Shown here one piece after another: positions 44,895-54,549 of a DNA stretch of 64,000 nt (position 1 is the first letter of the stretch; each line of letters opens with the position of its first letter). A model generated the notes under the pieces. That model had not been told where the DNA came from, searched no databases, and was given only the letters and a program-made list of their open reading frames with translations. The DNA comes from Streptomyces sp. NRRL B-1140 (GTDB lineage Bacteria; Actinomycetota; Actinomycetes; Streptomycetales; Streptomycetaceae): positions 186,001 to 250,000 of the forward strand of contig NZ_LGEA01000125.1 in the NCBI RefSeq assembly GCF_001280065.1, read 5' to 3'. The position numbers were made by a program, and so were the translations under genes.

Positions 44895-45746
44895 ATGGAG
44901 AAGAACACTCCGCCACGGAGCACGATTCGACTGACGCGCCGGGGCCGCATCGCCCTCGTCGCGACCGGAGCCGTCGTGGTCGGTACCGCCGTGGCGGTGC
45001 CGCTGCTCACCCTGCGGCCCGGGACGAAGGAGGAGAGCCGGCCCACGACCCTGGCCGTCCCGGAGGGCCTGCGCGCGAGCGAGATCTACGCGGCCATCGA
45101 CAAGGCCCTCGCCCTGCCTGCCGGCAGTACGAGGAAGTCCCTGGACAAGGCCGCGCTGAAACTGCCCAACGAAGCCGAGGGCAACCCGGAGGGCTACCTC
45201 TTCCCGGCCACGTATCCGCTCCCGGCGAAGACCACTCCGGACAAGCTCCTCGCGCTCATGGTCGACACCGCGAACGCGAAGTTCAACGGTGCGCCCATCG
45301 CCGCCGGGGCGCAGCGCAACGCCATGAACGTGTATCAGGCCGTCACCATCGCGAGCATCGTCCAGGCCGAGGCGGCCACCCGGGCCGACATGGGCAAGGT
45401 GGCGCGGGTCATCTTCAACCGCCTCGAACGCGGTATGCCCCTGCAGATGGACTCCACCATCAACTACGCCCTCAACCGCTCGGCCCTCCGCACGTCCGAG
45501 AGCGACACCCGGATCGAGAGCCCGTACAACTCGTACCAGCGCATGGGCCTGCCGCCCACGCCGATCGGCAGCCCGGGCGAGGAGGCGATGCGCGCGGCCG
45601 TCAACCCGACCGCGGGCGACTGGCTGTACTTCGTCACCGTCCGTCCGGGCGACACCCGGTTCACGGCGGACTACCGGCAACACCAGCGCAACGTCGCGGA
45701 GTTCAACGCGCAGAGCAAGAAGAGCGGGGCCCGGCCGGCCGGGTGA
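44895..45746 (+). CDS. mltG: MltG-like endolytic murein transglycosylase
   Basis: A 283-residue YceG/MltG-family protein that cuts nascent glycan strands. One membrane helix (residues ~18-42) anchors it. The LysM-like segment TLAVPEGLRASEIYAAIDKAL is followed by the catalytic domain: EGYLFPATYPL, IASIVQAEAA (catalytic Glu) and KVARVIFNRLERGMPLQMD, then TPIGSPGEEAMRAAVNP and YFVTVRPGDTRFT. It is shorter than typical MltG and may be a second copy. It ends 21 bp from the convergent monooxygenase gene. Confidence 0.85.
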   Translation: MEKNTPPRSTIRLTRRGRIALVATGAVVVGTAVAVPLLTLRPGTKEESRPTTLAVPEGLRASEIYAAIDKALALPAGSTRKSLDKAALKLPNEAEGNPEGYLFPATYPLPAKTTPDKLLALMVDTANAKFNGAPIAAGAQRNAMNVYQAVTIASIVQAEAATRADMGKVARVIFNRLERGMPLQMDSTINYALNRSALRTSESDTRIESPYNSYQRMGLPPTPIGSPGEEAMRAAVNPTAGDWLYFVTVRPGDTRFTADYRQHQRNVAEFNAQSKKSGARPAG

Positions 45747-45767
45747 CCACCCCGTGGCGTCGCCCGC

Positions 45768-46844
45768 TCATGCCGCAGCCGGCTCGCGCTCGAGCAGTCG
45801 CCTGATGTCCCGTACGGCCGCGCGTCCGGCCCGGTTGGCTCCGATGGTGCTGGCCGAAGGGCCGTAGCCGACGAGGTGGACGCGGGGGTCGGCGGCCGCG
45901 TGCGTGCCTTCCATGCGGATGCCGCCGCCGGGGGCGCGCAGCCGCAGCGGAGCGAGGTGGTCGATCGCGGGCCGGAAGCCGGTGGCCCAGAGGATGACGT
46001 CGGCGTCGAGGTGCCGCCCGCCGGCCCACTCCACACCGGTGGGAGTGATCCGGTCGAACATCGGCTGCCGGTCCAGCACTCCGTCCTCGATGCCCTGCCG
46101 TATCGCGTCGTTGAGCGGCAGCCCGGTGACCGAGACGACACTGCGGGGCGGCAGTCCCCGCCGTACCCGCTCCTCGACGAGCGCCACCGCCGCGCGGCCC
46201 GCGTCCTCGTCGAAAGGCCCCTCCCGGAAGACGGGCGGGCGCCGCGTGACCCAGGTGGTGGCCGCCGCGTACGAGGCGATCTCCAGCAGGTGCTGGGTGC
46301 CCGAGGCGCCGCCGCCCACCACTACGACCCGCTGCCCGGCGAACTCCTCGGGGCCGGGGTACTGCGCGGTGTGCAACTGCCGCCCCCGGAAGGTCTCCTG
46401 GCCCGGATAGCGCGGCCAGAACGGCCGGTCCCAGGTGCCGGTCGCGTTGATCAGCGCCCGCGCCGCCCACACGCCGTCCGAGGTCTCCACGAGCAGTCGT
46501 CCGCCTGGCCCTTCGCGCACGGCCCGTACGTCCACCGGGCGCCTGACCCGCAGGTCGAAAGTCCGCTCGTAGCGGTCGAAATAGGAGCTGATCACCTCGG
46601 CCGACGGCCGTGACGCGTCCGCGTCCGTGAGCTCCATGCCCGGCAGTGCGTGCATGCCGTGCACCTTGCCGTACGTCAGCGACGGCCAGCGGAACTGCCA
46701 GGCACCGCCGGGGCCGGGGGAGTGGTCCAGCACGACGAAGTCGCGGTCCGGCTCGAAACCGGATCGCCGCAGGTGATAGGCACCGGCCAGACCGGCCTGA
46801 CCTGCGCCGATGACGACCACCTCGACCTCGCGCGTGTTGTTCAC
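45768..46844 (-). CDS. FAD-dependent flavin monooxygenase-type oxidoreductase
   Basis: A 358-residue flavoprotein of the FMO/TrkA-type oxidoreductase group. FAD motif VVVIGAGQAGLAGAYHL lies at the N-terminus, and a second nucleotide site VVVVGGGASGTQHLLEI (NADPH) in the middle. WATGFRPAIDHL near the end is the ATG motif. Typical members oxygenate N or S atoms or act in arsenic or sulfur metabolism; the substrate is unknown. The start is a GTG whose bases overlap the TGA of a truncated upstream frame (GTGA), suggesting it once had a coupled partner. Confidence 0.85.
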   Translation of the reverse strand: MNNTREVEVVVIGAGQAGLAGAYHLRRSGFEPDRDFVVLDHSPGPGGAWQFRWPSLTYGKVHGMHALPGMELTDADASRPSAEVISSYFDRYERTFDLRVRRPVDVRAVREGPGGRLLVETSDGVWAARALINATGTWDRPFWPRYPGQETFRGRQLHTAQYPGPEEFAGQRVVVVGGGASGTQHLLEIASYAAATTWVTRRPPVFREGPFDEDAGRAAVALVEERVRRGLPPRSVVSVTGLPLNDAIRQGIEDGVLDRQPMFDRITPTGVEWAGGRHLDADVILWATGFRPAIDHLAPLRLRAPGGGIRMEGTHAAADPRVHLVGYGPSASTIGANRAGRAAVRDIRRLLEREPAAA

Positions 46845-46981
46845 GTTTCTACTAACCGTTCCGGGGTGGTGGATCTTCCCGCCGTGGACCGCGTGCCCGG
46901 GAAGTCGGCGAAGTCGACCTCGCGGGGGATGAGCTTCGACACCGTGAAGGCATCGGTGATCTCCTGCTCGGGGGTTGCCCG
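46841..46981 (-). pseudogene. 3' remnant of an SsuA-like sulfonate-binding protein gene
   Basis: A frame of 46 codons and a stop, with no start. It reads EQEITDAFTVSKLIPREVDF near its middle, which resembles the C-terminus of aliphatic-sulfonate ABC binding proteins (xxDAFxxxxLIPxxVDxAD). Its TGA overlaps the GTG of the flavin monooxygenase by the usual 4-bp coupling. The upstream part is gone, replaced by the yjbQ gene on the other strand. This is inferred from a short match, so the family name is tentative. Confidence 0.4.
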
Positions 46982-47013
46982 CCGAACGTCTGCGCGTGCG
47001 TCACGATGGGGGC

Positions 47014-47436
47014 ATGTCAGACGTCTTCACCACCCGCATCCTGAACGTCAGCACCGGTGCCGCCGAGAGGGTCCTCGACATCACCGGCGACTGCGAGTCC
47101 TTCCTGCGTGAGGCGGCGGCCGGCCGCGACGGCCTCCTCAACGTCTTCGTGCCGCACGCGACGGCCGGCATCGCCGTCCTGGAGACCGGTGCAGGCAGCG
47201 ACGACGATCTCCTGGCCGCGCTGCACAGCCTGCTGCCCGCCGACGACCGCTGGCAGCACCGGCACGGCAGCCCCGGCCACGGCCGCGACCACGTCCTGCC
47301 CGCCCTCGTACCGCCCCACGCGACCCTCCCCGTGCTGGGAGGCCGGCTGGAGCTCGGCACCTGGCAGTCGGTGTGCCTGGTGGACACCAACAAGGACAAC
47401 CCGGAACGGAAGGTGCGCCTGAGTTTTCTGGGGTGA
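47014..47436 (+). CDS. YjbQ-family (UPF0047) protein
   Basis: A 140-residue YjbQ/UPF0047 protein with a compact beta-rich fold. Conserved text is GLLNVFVPHATAGIAVLE (metal-site His), followed by HGSPGHGRDHVLPALV and LGTWQSVCLVDTN. E. coli YjbQ has weak thiamin phosphate synthase activity in genetic assays, but the true role is unsure. ATG at 47014 is preceded by GGGGG. The promoter lies in the remnant of the upstream gene. Confidence 0.88.
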   Translation: MSDVFTTRILNVSTGAAERVLDITGDCESFLREAAAGRDGLLNVFVPHATAGIAVLETGAGSDDDLLAALHSLLPADDRWQHRHGSPGHGRDHVLPALVPPHATLPVLGGRLELGTWQSVCLVDTNKDNPERKVRLSFLG

Positions 47437-47580
47437 GCACGGTCTCGCCGCCCCCCGCGCCCGGCCGTGGGGCCGACGTGACCCGGCGCGCCGTGACGCC
47501 CGCCCGTAATGCCCGTATCCTCATCAATGCCAGATTCTCTTCCGAGCAGCGGATTATCGCGGGCGCAAGTGAGGCGAAGC

Positions 47581-50500
47581 GTGGTTCGGTCCGGCGAGGA
47601 ACCCAGGCCGGCGGGGCGTGCGACGGACGGCACGGGGCCCGCCAGTCTGCGCGAGCTCTTTCTCCAGGGCGAGCCCGTCGAGGCGGGCGTGCGGACGTCC
47701 ATCCTGAACTCCTGGCAGCGCTGCCGGTCCCTCGGACTGTCGCCGGACACCCTCGACCTGCCCTACCGGGAGGACTTCGACGCGGGCGGCCGGATCGTCC
47801 GGGCGGCCGTGCCGGTCCTCGACCGGCTGCAGTCCACGTTCGCCGGCAGTCAGGTCAACATCTCGGTCGCCGACGCCGACGGGACGGTCCTGCTGCGCCG
47901 CTTCGGGGACCCGTCGATGGCCCGGAGCCTGCCCGCCATCCAGGTCGTCCCGGGCTTCGTGTTCGCCGAGCAGGTCGCCGGCACCAACGGCATCGGGCTG
48001 GCCCTGGCGGAACGGCAGCTCATCCGGGTCTACGGCGCCGAGCACTTCGCGCAGCGCTCCCAGCAGAACGCCTGTGTGGCGATGCCCGTCCGGGACCCGC
48101 TCAGCGGGCGCATCGAGGGCGTCCTGTGCCTCGGCTATCCGCGTACCTTCGAGCGGCCCGCGCTGGGTGTCGCCATCCGCCGGGCCGCCGAGGGCATCGA
48201 GCGGCGGCTGCTGGGGCAGAGTTCCTCGCGCGAGCAGGCCCTGCTGCGGACGTACCTGGCCGCCGGGGCCGGGACGGCCGGTCCGCGCCGTGGCATGGCG
48301 CTGGATGCGCTGGCGAACCAGTTCCACCCCAGTGACCAGGCGATCCTCCGGGAGAAGGCCGCCGAACTGATCTCCGGGGCGCAGCGCGGCGCCGTCGAGG
48401 TGACCCTGCCCGACGGCCGGCGGGTGACGCTGGTGAGCCATCCGGTGACGAGCGGCTCCGGGGTGCGGGGGTTCGCCATCGAGGCCCTGTTGCCGGACTT
48501 CCCGGTGAGGGAGCCGCTCGTCATACCCCACCAGACGGACGAGCTGTCCGGTCTCGGCGCCCCCGCCGTCCCACTCTCGGCCACGCGCCCGGCGCTCAGC
48601 CTGCCGGCCGGTCACCTCACCGCATCCCCCCGCCCCGCCGTGCCGACGCCCGACGGAGACGGTGGAACAGCGGGCCCGGACGGCACCGACGGGCTCCGCG
48701 CGGCCACAGGCGCCGACGGAACCGTCCCCACGGGCGGCGACCCGCCCCCCGCCGGGCACGCCACGGCGGACCGTGCGCCGAGGGCCGACGGGGCTGCCGC
48801 GGCGGGGGGCGACCGGCGTTCCGCCGAGCCCGGTGCTGCTGTCCCGGGCGACGGGGCCCCGAGCGCGGTCGAGCCCGACGGGGCTCTCGTGGCCCACGGC
48901 GGCAGGGGCGCCGTGGGCGAGCGGCAGTCCGAGGCGGCCTTCCCGGCCCGGGGCCTGGTGATGCTGGGGGAGCCGCAGGTGGGGGCCTATGCCCTCGCGG
49001 CGCGCCGGCGTCTGGAGTTGCTGTCCGAGGCCAGCACCCGCATCGGCACCACCCTGGACGTGCGTCGCACCGCCGAGGAACTGGCCGAGACAGCGGTCCC
49101 CGGACTGGCCGACTTCGTCACCATCGACCTGCCCGACGCGGTGCTGCGCGGCGAGGAGTCCGCCGACCCCCTCGCCGACCTGCGCCGCACCGTCGTCCAC
49201 GGCCTCCGCGAAGGCCTGCCCTTCACACCGGCCGGCAAGCGCATCGACTTCGGCCCGGCCACGCCCCAGCTGCGCTGCCTCAGCAGCGGCGAGGCCGTGC
49301 TGGAACCAGACCTGAAGGCCGCCGAGGGCTGGCTCGCCCAGGACCCCGAGCCCACCTCAAGGCTGCTGGCTCACGTGCACTCGCTCATCGCCGTGCCCCT
49401 GCTCGCCCGCGGTGTCGTCCTGGGCGTCGCCTGCTTCTACCGCGCGGAGGGCTCCTTCGGCGACGACGACCGCTCCCTCGCCCAGGAACTGGCCTCCCGC
49501 GCCGCCCTGTCCATCGACAACGCCCGGCGCTACACCCATGAACGCACCATGGTTCTGGCCCTCCAGCGCCGTCTCCTCCCGCACGGCCTGCCCGACCAGG
49601 ACGCCGTCGAGGTCGCCCACCGCTACCTGCCCGCCGAGTCGGACGTGGGCGGTGACTGGTACGACGTCATCCCCCTGCCCGGCGCCCGGGTCGGTCTCCT
49701 CGTCGGCGACGTCGTCGGTCACGGCATGCTCTCCGCGGCCACCATGGGCCGGCTGCGCACCGCCGCCCGCAGCTTCGCCGAGCTCGACTTCCCGCCGGAC
49801 GAGGTCCTCACCCACCTGGACAACCTCGTGGGCCGCCTCGACCGGGAGGACCCCGACGGCAAGGGCGCCGGTGTCATCGGTGCGACCTGCCTCTACGCGG
49901 TCTACGACGCGGCGGCCCAGACCTGTCTGATGGCCCGCGCCGGCCACCCGCCCCCCGCGCTCGTCCGCCCCGACGGCACCGTGACCTACCCCGACCTGCC
50001 GGCCGGCCCTCCACTCGGTCTCGGGGGCCTGCCCTTCGACGCCGTCGAGGTCGGTCTTCCCGAGGGCAGCCAGCTCGTGCTGTACACCGACGGGCTCATC
50101 GAGGACCGGCACCGCGACGTCGACGTGGTCCTGGAGCAGTTGCGCGAGGCCCTGGCCCACCCCGGGCGCGCCCCCGAGGAGACCTGCCAGGCGGTCCTGG
50201 ACACGGTGGCGCCCGCACACCCGCACGACGACATCGCCCTGCTCGTCGCCCGCGTGCACGCCCTGGACCCCGACCGGATCGCCACCTGGGAGCTGCCCGC
50301 CGACCCGGCCCTCGTCGGCGAGATACGGGCGTCCGCCGTCCGGTGGCTGTCCGACCGGGGGCTCGACGAGACCGGGTTCGCCGCGGAGCTGATCCTCAGC
50401 GAGCTGATCACCAACGCCGTCCGGCACGGCGCCGAGCCCATCCGGGTGCGGCTGCTCTACGACCGGAGCCTGATCTGCGAGGTCTCCGACGCCAGCAACA

Positions 50501-50646
50501 CCGCACCGCACCTGCGCCGGGCGGCCAGTACGGACGAGGGCGGCCGCGGTCTGTTCCTCGTCGCGCAGCTGTCGCAGAGCTGGGGCACGCGCTACCTGCC
50601 CGAGGGCAAGGTCATCTGGGCCGAGTGCGGGCTCGACGCCGGGTGA
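47581..50646 (+). CDS. GAF-SpoIIE-HATPase multidomain phosphatase/kinase
   Basis: A 1021-residue soluble regulator. Residues ~25-215 resemble the sensor of AcoR-type activators (ILNSWQRCRSLGL and EQVAGTNGIGLAL). A low-complexity linker covers ~320-460. A GAF domain follows (~477-653), then a SpoIIE PP2C phosphatase with SDVGGDWYDVIPL and GDVVGHGMLSAATM (~686), and AHPHDDIALLVARV. At the C-terminus a HATPase_c_2 anti-sigma-type kinase has ELILSELITNAVRHG (~935) and DEGGRGLFLV. Such proteins control anti-sigma/anti-anti-sigma partners. The start is uncertain: GTG 47581 has GAGG at 6 bases; in-frame starts exist at 47509, 47527 and 47569. Confidence 0.92.
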   Translation: MVRSGEEPRPAGRATDGTGPASLRELFLQGEPVEAGVRTSILNSWQRCRSLGLSPDTLDLPYREDFDAGGRIVRAAVPVLDRLQSTFAGSQVNISVADADGTVLLRRFGDPSMARSLPAIQVVPGFVFAEQVAGTNGIGLALAERQLIRVYGAEHFAQRSQQNACVAMPVRDPLSGRIEGVLCLGYPRTFERPALGVAIRRAAEGIERRLLGQSSSREQALLRTYLAAGAGTAGPRRGMALDALANQFHPSDQAILREKAAELISGAQRGAVEVTLPDGRRVTLVSHPVTSGSGVRGFAIEALLPDFPVREPLVIPHQTDELSGLGAPAVPLSATRPALSLPAGHLTASPRPAVPTPDGDGGTAGPDGTDGLRAATGADGTVPTGGDPPPAGHATADRAPRADGAAAAGGDRRSAEPGAAVPGDGAPSAVEPDGALVAHGGRGAVGERQSEAAFPARGLVMLGEPQVGAYALAARRRLELLSEASTRIGTTLDVRRTAEELAETAVPGLADFVTIDLPDAVLRGEESADPLADLRRTVVHGLREGLPFTPAGKRIDFGPATPQLRCLSSGEAVLEPDLKAAEGWLAQDPEPTSRLLAHVHSLIAVPLLARGVVLGVACFYRAEGSFGDDDRSLAQELASRAALSIDNARRYTHERTMVLALQRRLLPHGLPDQDAVEVAHRYLPAESDVGGDWYDVIPLPGARVGLLVGDVVGHGMLSAATMGRLRTAARSFAELDFPPDEVLTHLDNLVGRLDREDPDGKGAGVIGATCLYAVYDAAAQTCLMARAGHPPPALVRPDGTVTYPDLPAGPPLGLGGLPFDAVEVGLPEGSQLVLYTDGLIEDRHRDVDVVLEQLREALAHPGRAPEETCQAVLDTVAPAHPHDDIALLVARVHALDPDRIATWELPADPALVGEIRASAVRWLSDRGLDETGFAAELILSELITNAVRHGAEPIRVRLLYDRSLICEVSDASNTAPHLRRAASTDEGGRGLFLVAQLSQSWGTRYLPEGKVIWAECGLDAG

Positions 50647-50735
50647 GGCGACCATCGGCGGTGCGCCGGGGGAGGCCATTCCCGGTCGGAGCCGCGGCAG
50701 GATGGAAAATGCCCGGAATGCTGTAATTTGATCGC

Positions 50736-52289
50736 GTGCGCGACGTTCCCGACACGCCCCCGGAGACGGCTTCGCCCTTCGGGCCGGTACCCCTGGTCCG
50801 GATCCGCGGACTCAGCAAGCGGTTCGGCGGCACCGTCGCGCTGGCCGGGGCCGACCTCGACGTCCATCCCGGCAGCGTCCTGGCCCTCCTCGGGCCCAAC
50901 GGCGCCGGGAAGTCCACCCTCATCAAGATCCTCGCCGGGGTTCACGACCCCGACGCGGGGCAGGTCACCGTCGCCGGGGAACCCCTCGGCAGCCCCACCG
51001 CCAGCCGGGCCATGTCCTTCATCCACCAGGACCTCGGCCTCGTGGAATGGATGACGGTGGCCGAGAACATCGCTTTGACCGCCGGGTACGGGCGGCGCCG
51101 GTCCGGGCTGATCTCCTGGCGGCGCACCCGCGCACGCTGTGTCGAGGCCCTGCGGATCGTCGCCGCACACCTCGATCCGGACACGCCGGTCCACGATCTC
51201 GCGCCGGCCGACCGCTCGCTGGTGGCGATCGCCCGGGCCCTGGCCGCACGCGCCCGGCTCATCGTCCTCGACGAGCCGACCGCCCGCCTGCCCGCCGCGG
51301 ACTGCGACCGGCTCTTCCGCGTCCTGCACGACCTGCGCGACCGAGGGCACGCGGTCCTCTACGTCAGCCACCGCCTGGACGAGGTCTACCGGGTCGCCGA
51401 CACCTTCGCCGTCCTGCGCGACGGCCGGCTCGTCAGCCACGGCCGGCTCGCCGACCACAGCCCCGCGCGTCTGGTCCACGACATCGTCGGCGAAGCGGAG
51501 GAACCGGCCGCCCACCGCCCTGCCGGACCGGCAGCCGGTGAAACCCCCGTCCTCGCCCTCGACAGCGTGCGGACCGCCCGGGCAGGGCCCGTGACCTTCG
51601 AACTCGCCGCCGGCGAGATCCTCGGTCTGGTCGGTCTCTCCGACGCCGGGCACATGGACCTGGGCCGCGCCCTCGCCGGTGCACGCCCCCTCCTCGACGG
51701 GCGGGCCGTGCTGTGCGGACGGCCGTACCACCCCCGCACGGTCGCGGAGGCCGTCGCCCTCGGAGTCGGCCTGGTGCCGGGCGACCGGCTGCGGGAGGGC
51801 TGCCTCGCCGAGCTGTCCGTAAGGGAGAACCTCCTGGCCAACCCCCGCGTGGGAGGCCCGCCCGCACCGCGCTGGATCGGCCCCCGCGCCGAACGCGCCC
51901 GGGCCGCCGCCCTCATGGACCGCTTCTCGGTGCGCCCCCGCGACAGCGAGACGCCCATCGCCACGCTGTCCGGCGGCAATCAGCAGAAGGTCATGCTCGG
52001 CCGCTGGCTGCGCACGGACCTGCGGCTGCTGATCCTGGAGGAGCCGACCGCGAGCGTCGACGTCGGCGCCAAGGCCGCGATCCACCGCCTCCTCCACGAG
52101 GCGCTGGAGTCGGGCCTCGCGGTGCTGCTGCTCTCGACCGACTTCGAGGAGGTGGCGGCCGTGTGCCGGCGCACGCTGGTCTTCGTGCGCGCAGCCGTGA
52201 CGGCCGAGCTGAGCGGCCCCGCGCTCACCGTCGCCGGGCTGACCCGGGCGGCCTCGGCCATGCCCCCGTCCCCGGCCGGGCACCCGTGA
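50736..52289 (+). CDS. Sugar-type ABC transporter ATPase (RbsA-like, duplicated)
   Basis: A 517-residue fused double ATPase of the ribose/xylose/galactose class. The first domain has an intact Walker A GPNGAGKST (~54) but its signature is LAPADRS (~154) instead of LS-GEQQ. The second domain has a broken Walker A, GLSDAGHMDLG (~300), and a normal signature LSGGNQQK (~411). One hydrolysing site (first Walker A with second signature) should remain. The gene heads a three-gene operon with permease and binding protein. GTG start; the permease start overlaps its stop (GTGA). Confidence 0.92.
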   Translation: MRDVPDTPPETASPFGPVPLVRIRGLSKRFGGTVALAGADLDVHPGSVLALLGPNGAGKSTLIKILAGVHDPDAGQVTVAGEPLGSPTASRAMSFIHQDLGLVEWMTVAENIALTAGYGRRRSGLISWRRTRARCVEALRIVAAHLDPDTPVHDLAPADRSLVAIARALAARARLIVLDEPTARLPAADCDRLFRVLHDLRDRGHAVLYVSHRLDEVYRVADTFAVLRDGRLVSHGRLADHSPARLVHDIVGEAEEPAAHRPAGPAAGETPVLALDSVRTARAGPVTFELAAGEILGLVGLSDAGHMDLGRALAGARPLLDGRAVLCGRPYHPRTVAEAVALGVGLVPGDRLREGCLAELSVRENLLANPRVGGPPAPRWIGPRAERARAAALMDRFSVRPRDSETPIATLSGGNQQKVMLGRWLRTDLRLLILEEPTASVDVGAKAAIHRLLHEALESGLAVLLLSTDFEEVAAVCRRTLVFVRAAVTAELSGPALTVAGLTRAASAMPPSPAGHP

Positions 52290-53338
52290 CGCCCCCGCCC
52301 CGGCGCCGGCCCGGCGGCCACCACATCGGCGCCTACGGCCTGCTCGCCCTCACCGCCCTGCTCTACCTGGCCTTCTCCCTCGCCCTGCCGGACACCTTCC
52401 CCACGCTGGACACCCTCGACTCGATCCTGTCCAACCAGTCGATCCCGGCGGTCCTCGCGCTCGCCGCCATGGTGCCCGTCGTCACCGGCGCGTTCGACCT
52501 CTCCATCGGCTACGGCCTGGGCCTGGCCCATGTGATGGTGCTGCAGCTCGTGGTCCACGAGGGCTGGCCCTGGCCGCTCGCCTGCCTCACCGTGCTCGCC
52601 GGAGGACTGGTCGTGGGCGTCCTCAACGGCGTCATCGTCGAGTTCGGCCGGATCGACTCCTTCATCGCCACCCTCGGCACCGGCAGCATGATGTACGCGG
52701 TGACCGGCTGGATCACCGACGGCAGCCGGATCGTCCCCGGCCCGCAGGGCCTGCCCCCCGGTTTCACCGACCTCTACGACTCCTCGTTCCTCGGCCTGCC
52801 GGTCCCCGCCTTCTACGTGCTCGCCCTCGCGGCCGTCCTCTGGCTGGTGCTGGAGCGGCTGCCGCTCGGCCGGTACCTGTACGTGGTCGGGTCGAACCCG
52901 CGCGCAGCCGACCTCGTGGGCATTCCCACCCGCAAGTACACCGTCCACGCGTTCGCCGCCTCGGGCCTGATCGTCGGCTTCGCCGGGGTGCTGCTCGCCG
53001 CCCAGCAGCAGATCGGCAACCCGAGCGTCGGCCTGGACTACCTGCTGCCCGCCTTCGTCGGCGCCCTCCTCGGCTCCACGGCGATCAAACCCGGCCGGCC
53101 CAACGCCCTCGGCACCGTCGTCGCCGTCGCCGTCCTCGCCGTCGGCCTCACCGGCATCGCGCAGCTGGGCGCCGAGTTCTGGACCGTGCCGCTGTTCAAC
53201 GGCGGCACCCTGCTGATCGCCGTGGGCCTGGCCGGATACGCCGCCCGCCGCCGGTTGCGCGGCGGCGCGGCCCGCGACACGCCCGCCGCGCCGCCCCCGC
53301 CCCCTCCCGAACGGGAGGGCGGCACGGCCCCGCCCTGA
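52286..53338 (+). CDS. Sugar-type ABC transporter permease
   Basis: A 350-residue permease of the BPD_transp_2 (RbsC-like) family with eight to ten hydrophobic helices. Typical loops include VVTGAFDLSIGYGLGLAHVM, GRIDSFIATLGTGSMMYAVT and LGRYLYVVGSNPRAADLVGI, then RKYTVHAFAASGLIVGFAGVL. The C-terminal ~30 residues are a proline-rich tail. Only one permease gene is present, so it should homodimerise. Its GTG overlaps the ATPase stop. The transported sugar is not evident. Confidence 0.92.
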   Translation: MTPPPRRRPGGHHIGAYGLLALTALLYLAFSLALPDTFPTLDTLDSILSNQSIPAVLALAAMVPVVTGAFDLSIGYGLGLAHVMVLQLVVHEGWPWPLACLTVLAGGLVVGVLNGVIVEFGRIDSFIATLGTGSMMYAVTGWITDGSRIVPGPQGLPPGFTDLYDSSFLGLPVPAFYVLALAAVLWLVLERLPLGRYLYVVGSNPRAADLVGIPTRKYTVHAFAASGLIVGFAGVLLAAQQQIGNPSVGLDYLLPAFVGALLGSTAIKPGRPNALGTVVAVAVLAVGLTGIAQLGAEFWTVPLFNGGTLLIAVGLAGYAARRRLRGGAARDTPAAPPPPPPEREGGTAPP

Positions 53339-53385
53339 CCCTGCGGCTCGCCCCGCCACGTCGATCCCCTCACTGGAGCTTCCCC

Positions 53386-54549
53386 GTGCACCACACCCGC
53401 AAGGCCGCCCCCGCAGTCCGCGCCGCACGGCTCGCCTCCTGCGCCCTGCTGGCCACGGCCGCCGCCCTCACCGGCTGCGAACGCGGCTCCTCCGACGACG
53501 CCGACGAGAGCACGGCGGGCCCGAGCGGCTGCCCCGCCGTCCTCACCCGGGCCCGGGAGACCGTGGCCCGGGCGGAGCGGACCGACATCCCCTGGGGCGG
53601 ACCCACCAGCGGCCCCCGCGCGGTGTCCGGCAAGACCCTCGTCTACGTCGCCCAGACCATGACGAACCCCGGCGTGGCGGGCGCGGCGAACGGAGTGCGC
53701 GACGCCGCCCGGGCCATCGGCTGGAACGTCCGGGTGATCGACGGCGGCGGCACCCCGGCCGGTATCCAGGCGGCCATGAGCGAAGCCGTCGCCCTGCGGC
53801 CCTCGGGCATCGTCATCGGCGGGTTCGATCCCGACTCGACGGCCCAGCAGACCGCCCGGGCCAACGCCCAGCGCATCCCACTGATCGGCTGGCACGCCGT
53901 CCCCGACCCCGGCCCCAGCAGCCGGCCCGACCTCTTCACCAACGTCACCACCCGCGTCGAGGACGTGGCCCGCATCAGCGCGCAGTGGATCATCTCCGAC
54001 TCCAACGGCAGAGCCGGGGTCGTGCTCATCACCGACGCGTCGATCCCCTTCGCCCGGAACAAGTCCGACCTGATCCGCGAGGCCCTGGCCGACTGCCAGG
54101 ACGTGAAGCTGCTCTCGGTGAAGAACATCCCGATCCCCGACGCGAGCAGCCGTACCCCCCGGGAGATCTCCTCCCTGCTCTCGCGCTTCCAGGACCGCTG
54201 GACCCACTCCGTGGCCATCAACGACCTGTACTTCGCCGACGCCGCCCCCGCGTTCCGCGCCGCCGGCGAGAAGGGCTCCGGCCCGCCCTTCAACATCGGG
54301 GCCGGGGACGGCGACCCGTCCGCCTTCCAGCGCGTCAACAGCGAGCAGTACCAGGCCGCCACCGTGCCCGAACCGCTGACCCTCCAGGGCTGGCAGATCG
54401 TCGACGAGTTCAACCGTGCCTTCTCCGGCCGCCCCGACAGCGGGTACGTGGCTCCCGTGCACATCGCGACGGCCGACAACAGCGAAGGGACCACGGCCTG
54501 GGACCCCTCGGGCTACCGGGAGGCCTACCGCGCGATCTGGGGGAAATGA
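53386..54549 (+). CDS. Sugar-binding lipoprotein (periplasmic binding protein, RbsB-like)
   Basis: A 387-residue lipoprotein. The signal ends with ALTGCERGS (lipobox LTGC, residues ~28-31). The body is a type 1 periplasmic-binding fold: KTLVYVAQTMTNPGVAGAAN starts lobe one, GIVIGGFDPDST and GRAGVVLITDASIPFARNKS follow, and VAINDLYFADAAPAFRAAG and VPEPLTLQGWQIVDEFNRA come later. It is the capture subunit of the operon, 47 bp after the permease gene. TGGAG precedes the GTG start. Ligand unknown. Confidence 0.9.
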   Translation: MHHTRKAAPAVRAARLASCALLATAAALTGCERGSSDDADESTAGPSGCPAVLTRARETVARAERTDIPWGGPTSGPRAVSGKTLVYVAQTMTNPGVAGAANGVRDAARAIGWNVRVIDGGGTPAGIQAAMSEAVALRPSGIVIGGFDPDSTAQQTARANAQRIPLIGWHAVPDPGPSSRPDLFTNVTTRVEDVARISAQWIISDSNGRAGVVLITDASIPFARNKSDLIREALADCQDVKLLSVKNIPIPDASSRTPREISSLLSRFQDRWTHSVAINDLYFADAAPAFRAAGEKGSGPPFNIGAGDGDPSAFQRVNSEQYQAATVPEPLTLQGWQIVDEFNRAFSGRPDSGYVAPVHIATADNSEGTTAWDPSGYREAYRAIWGK

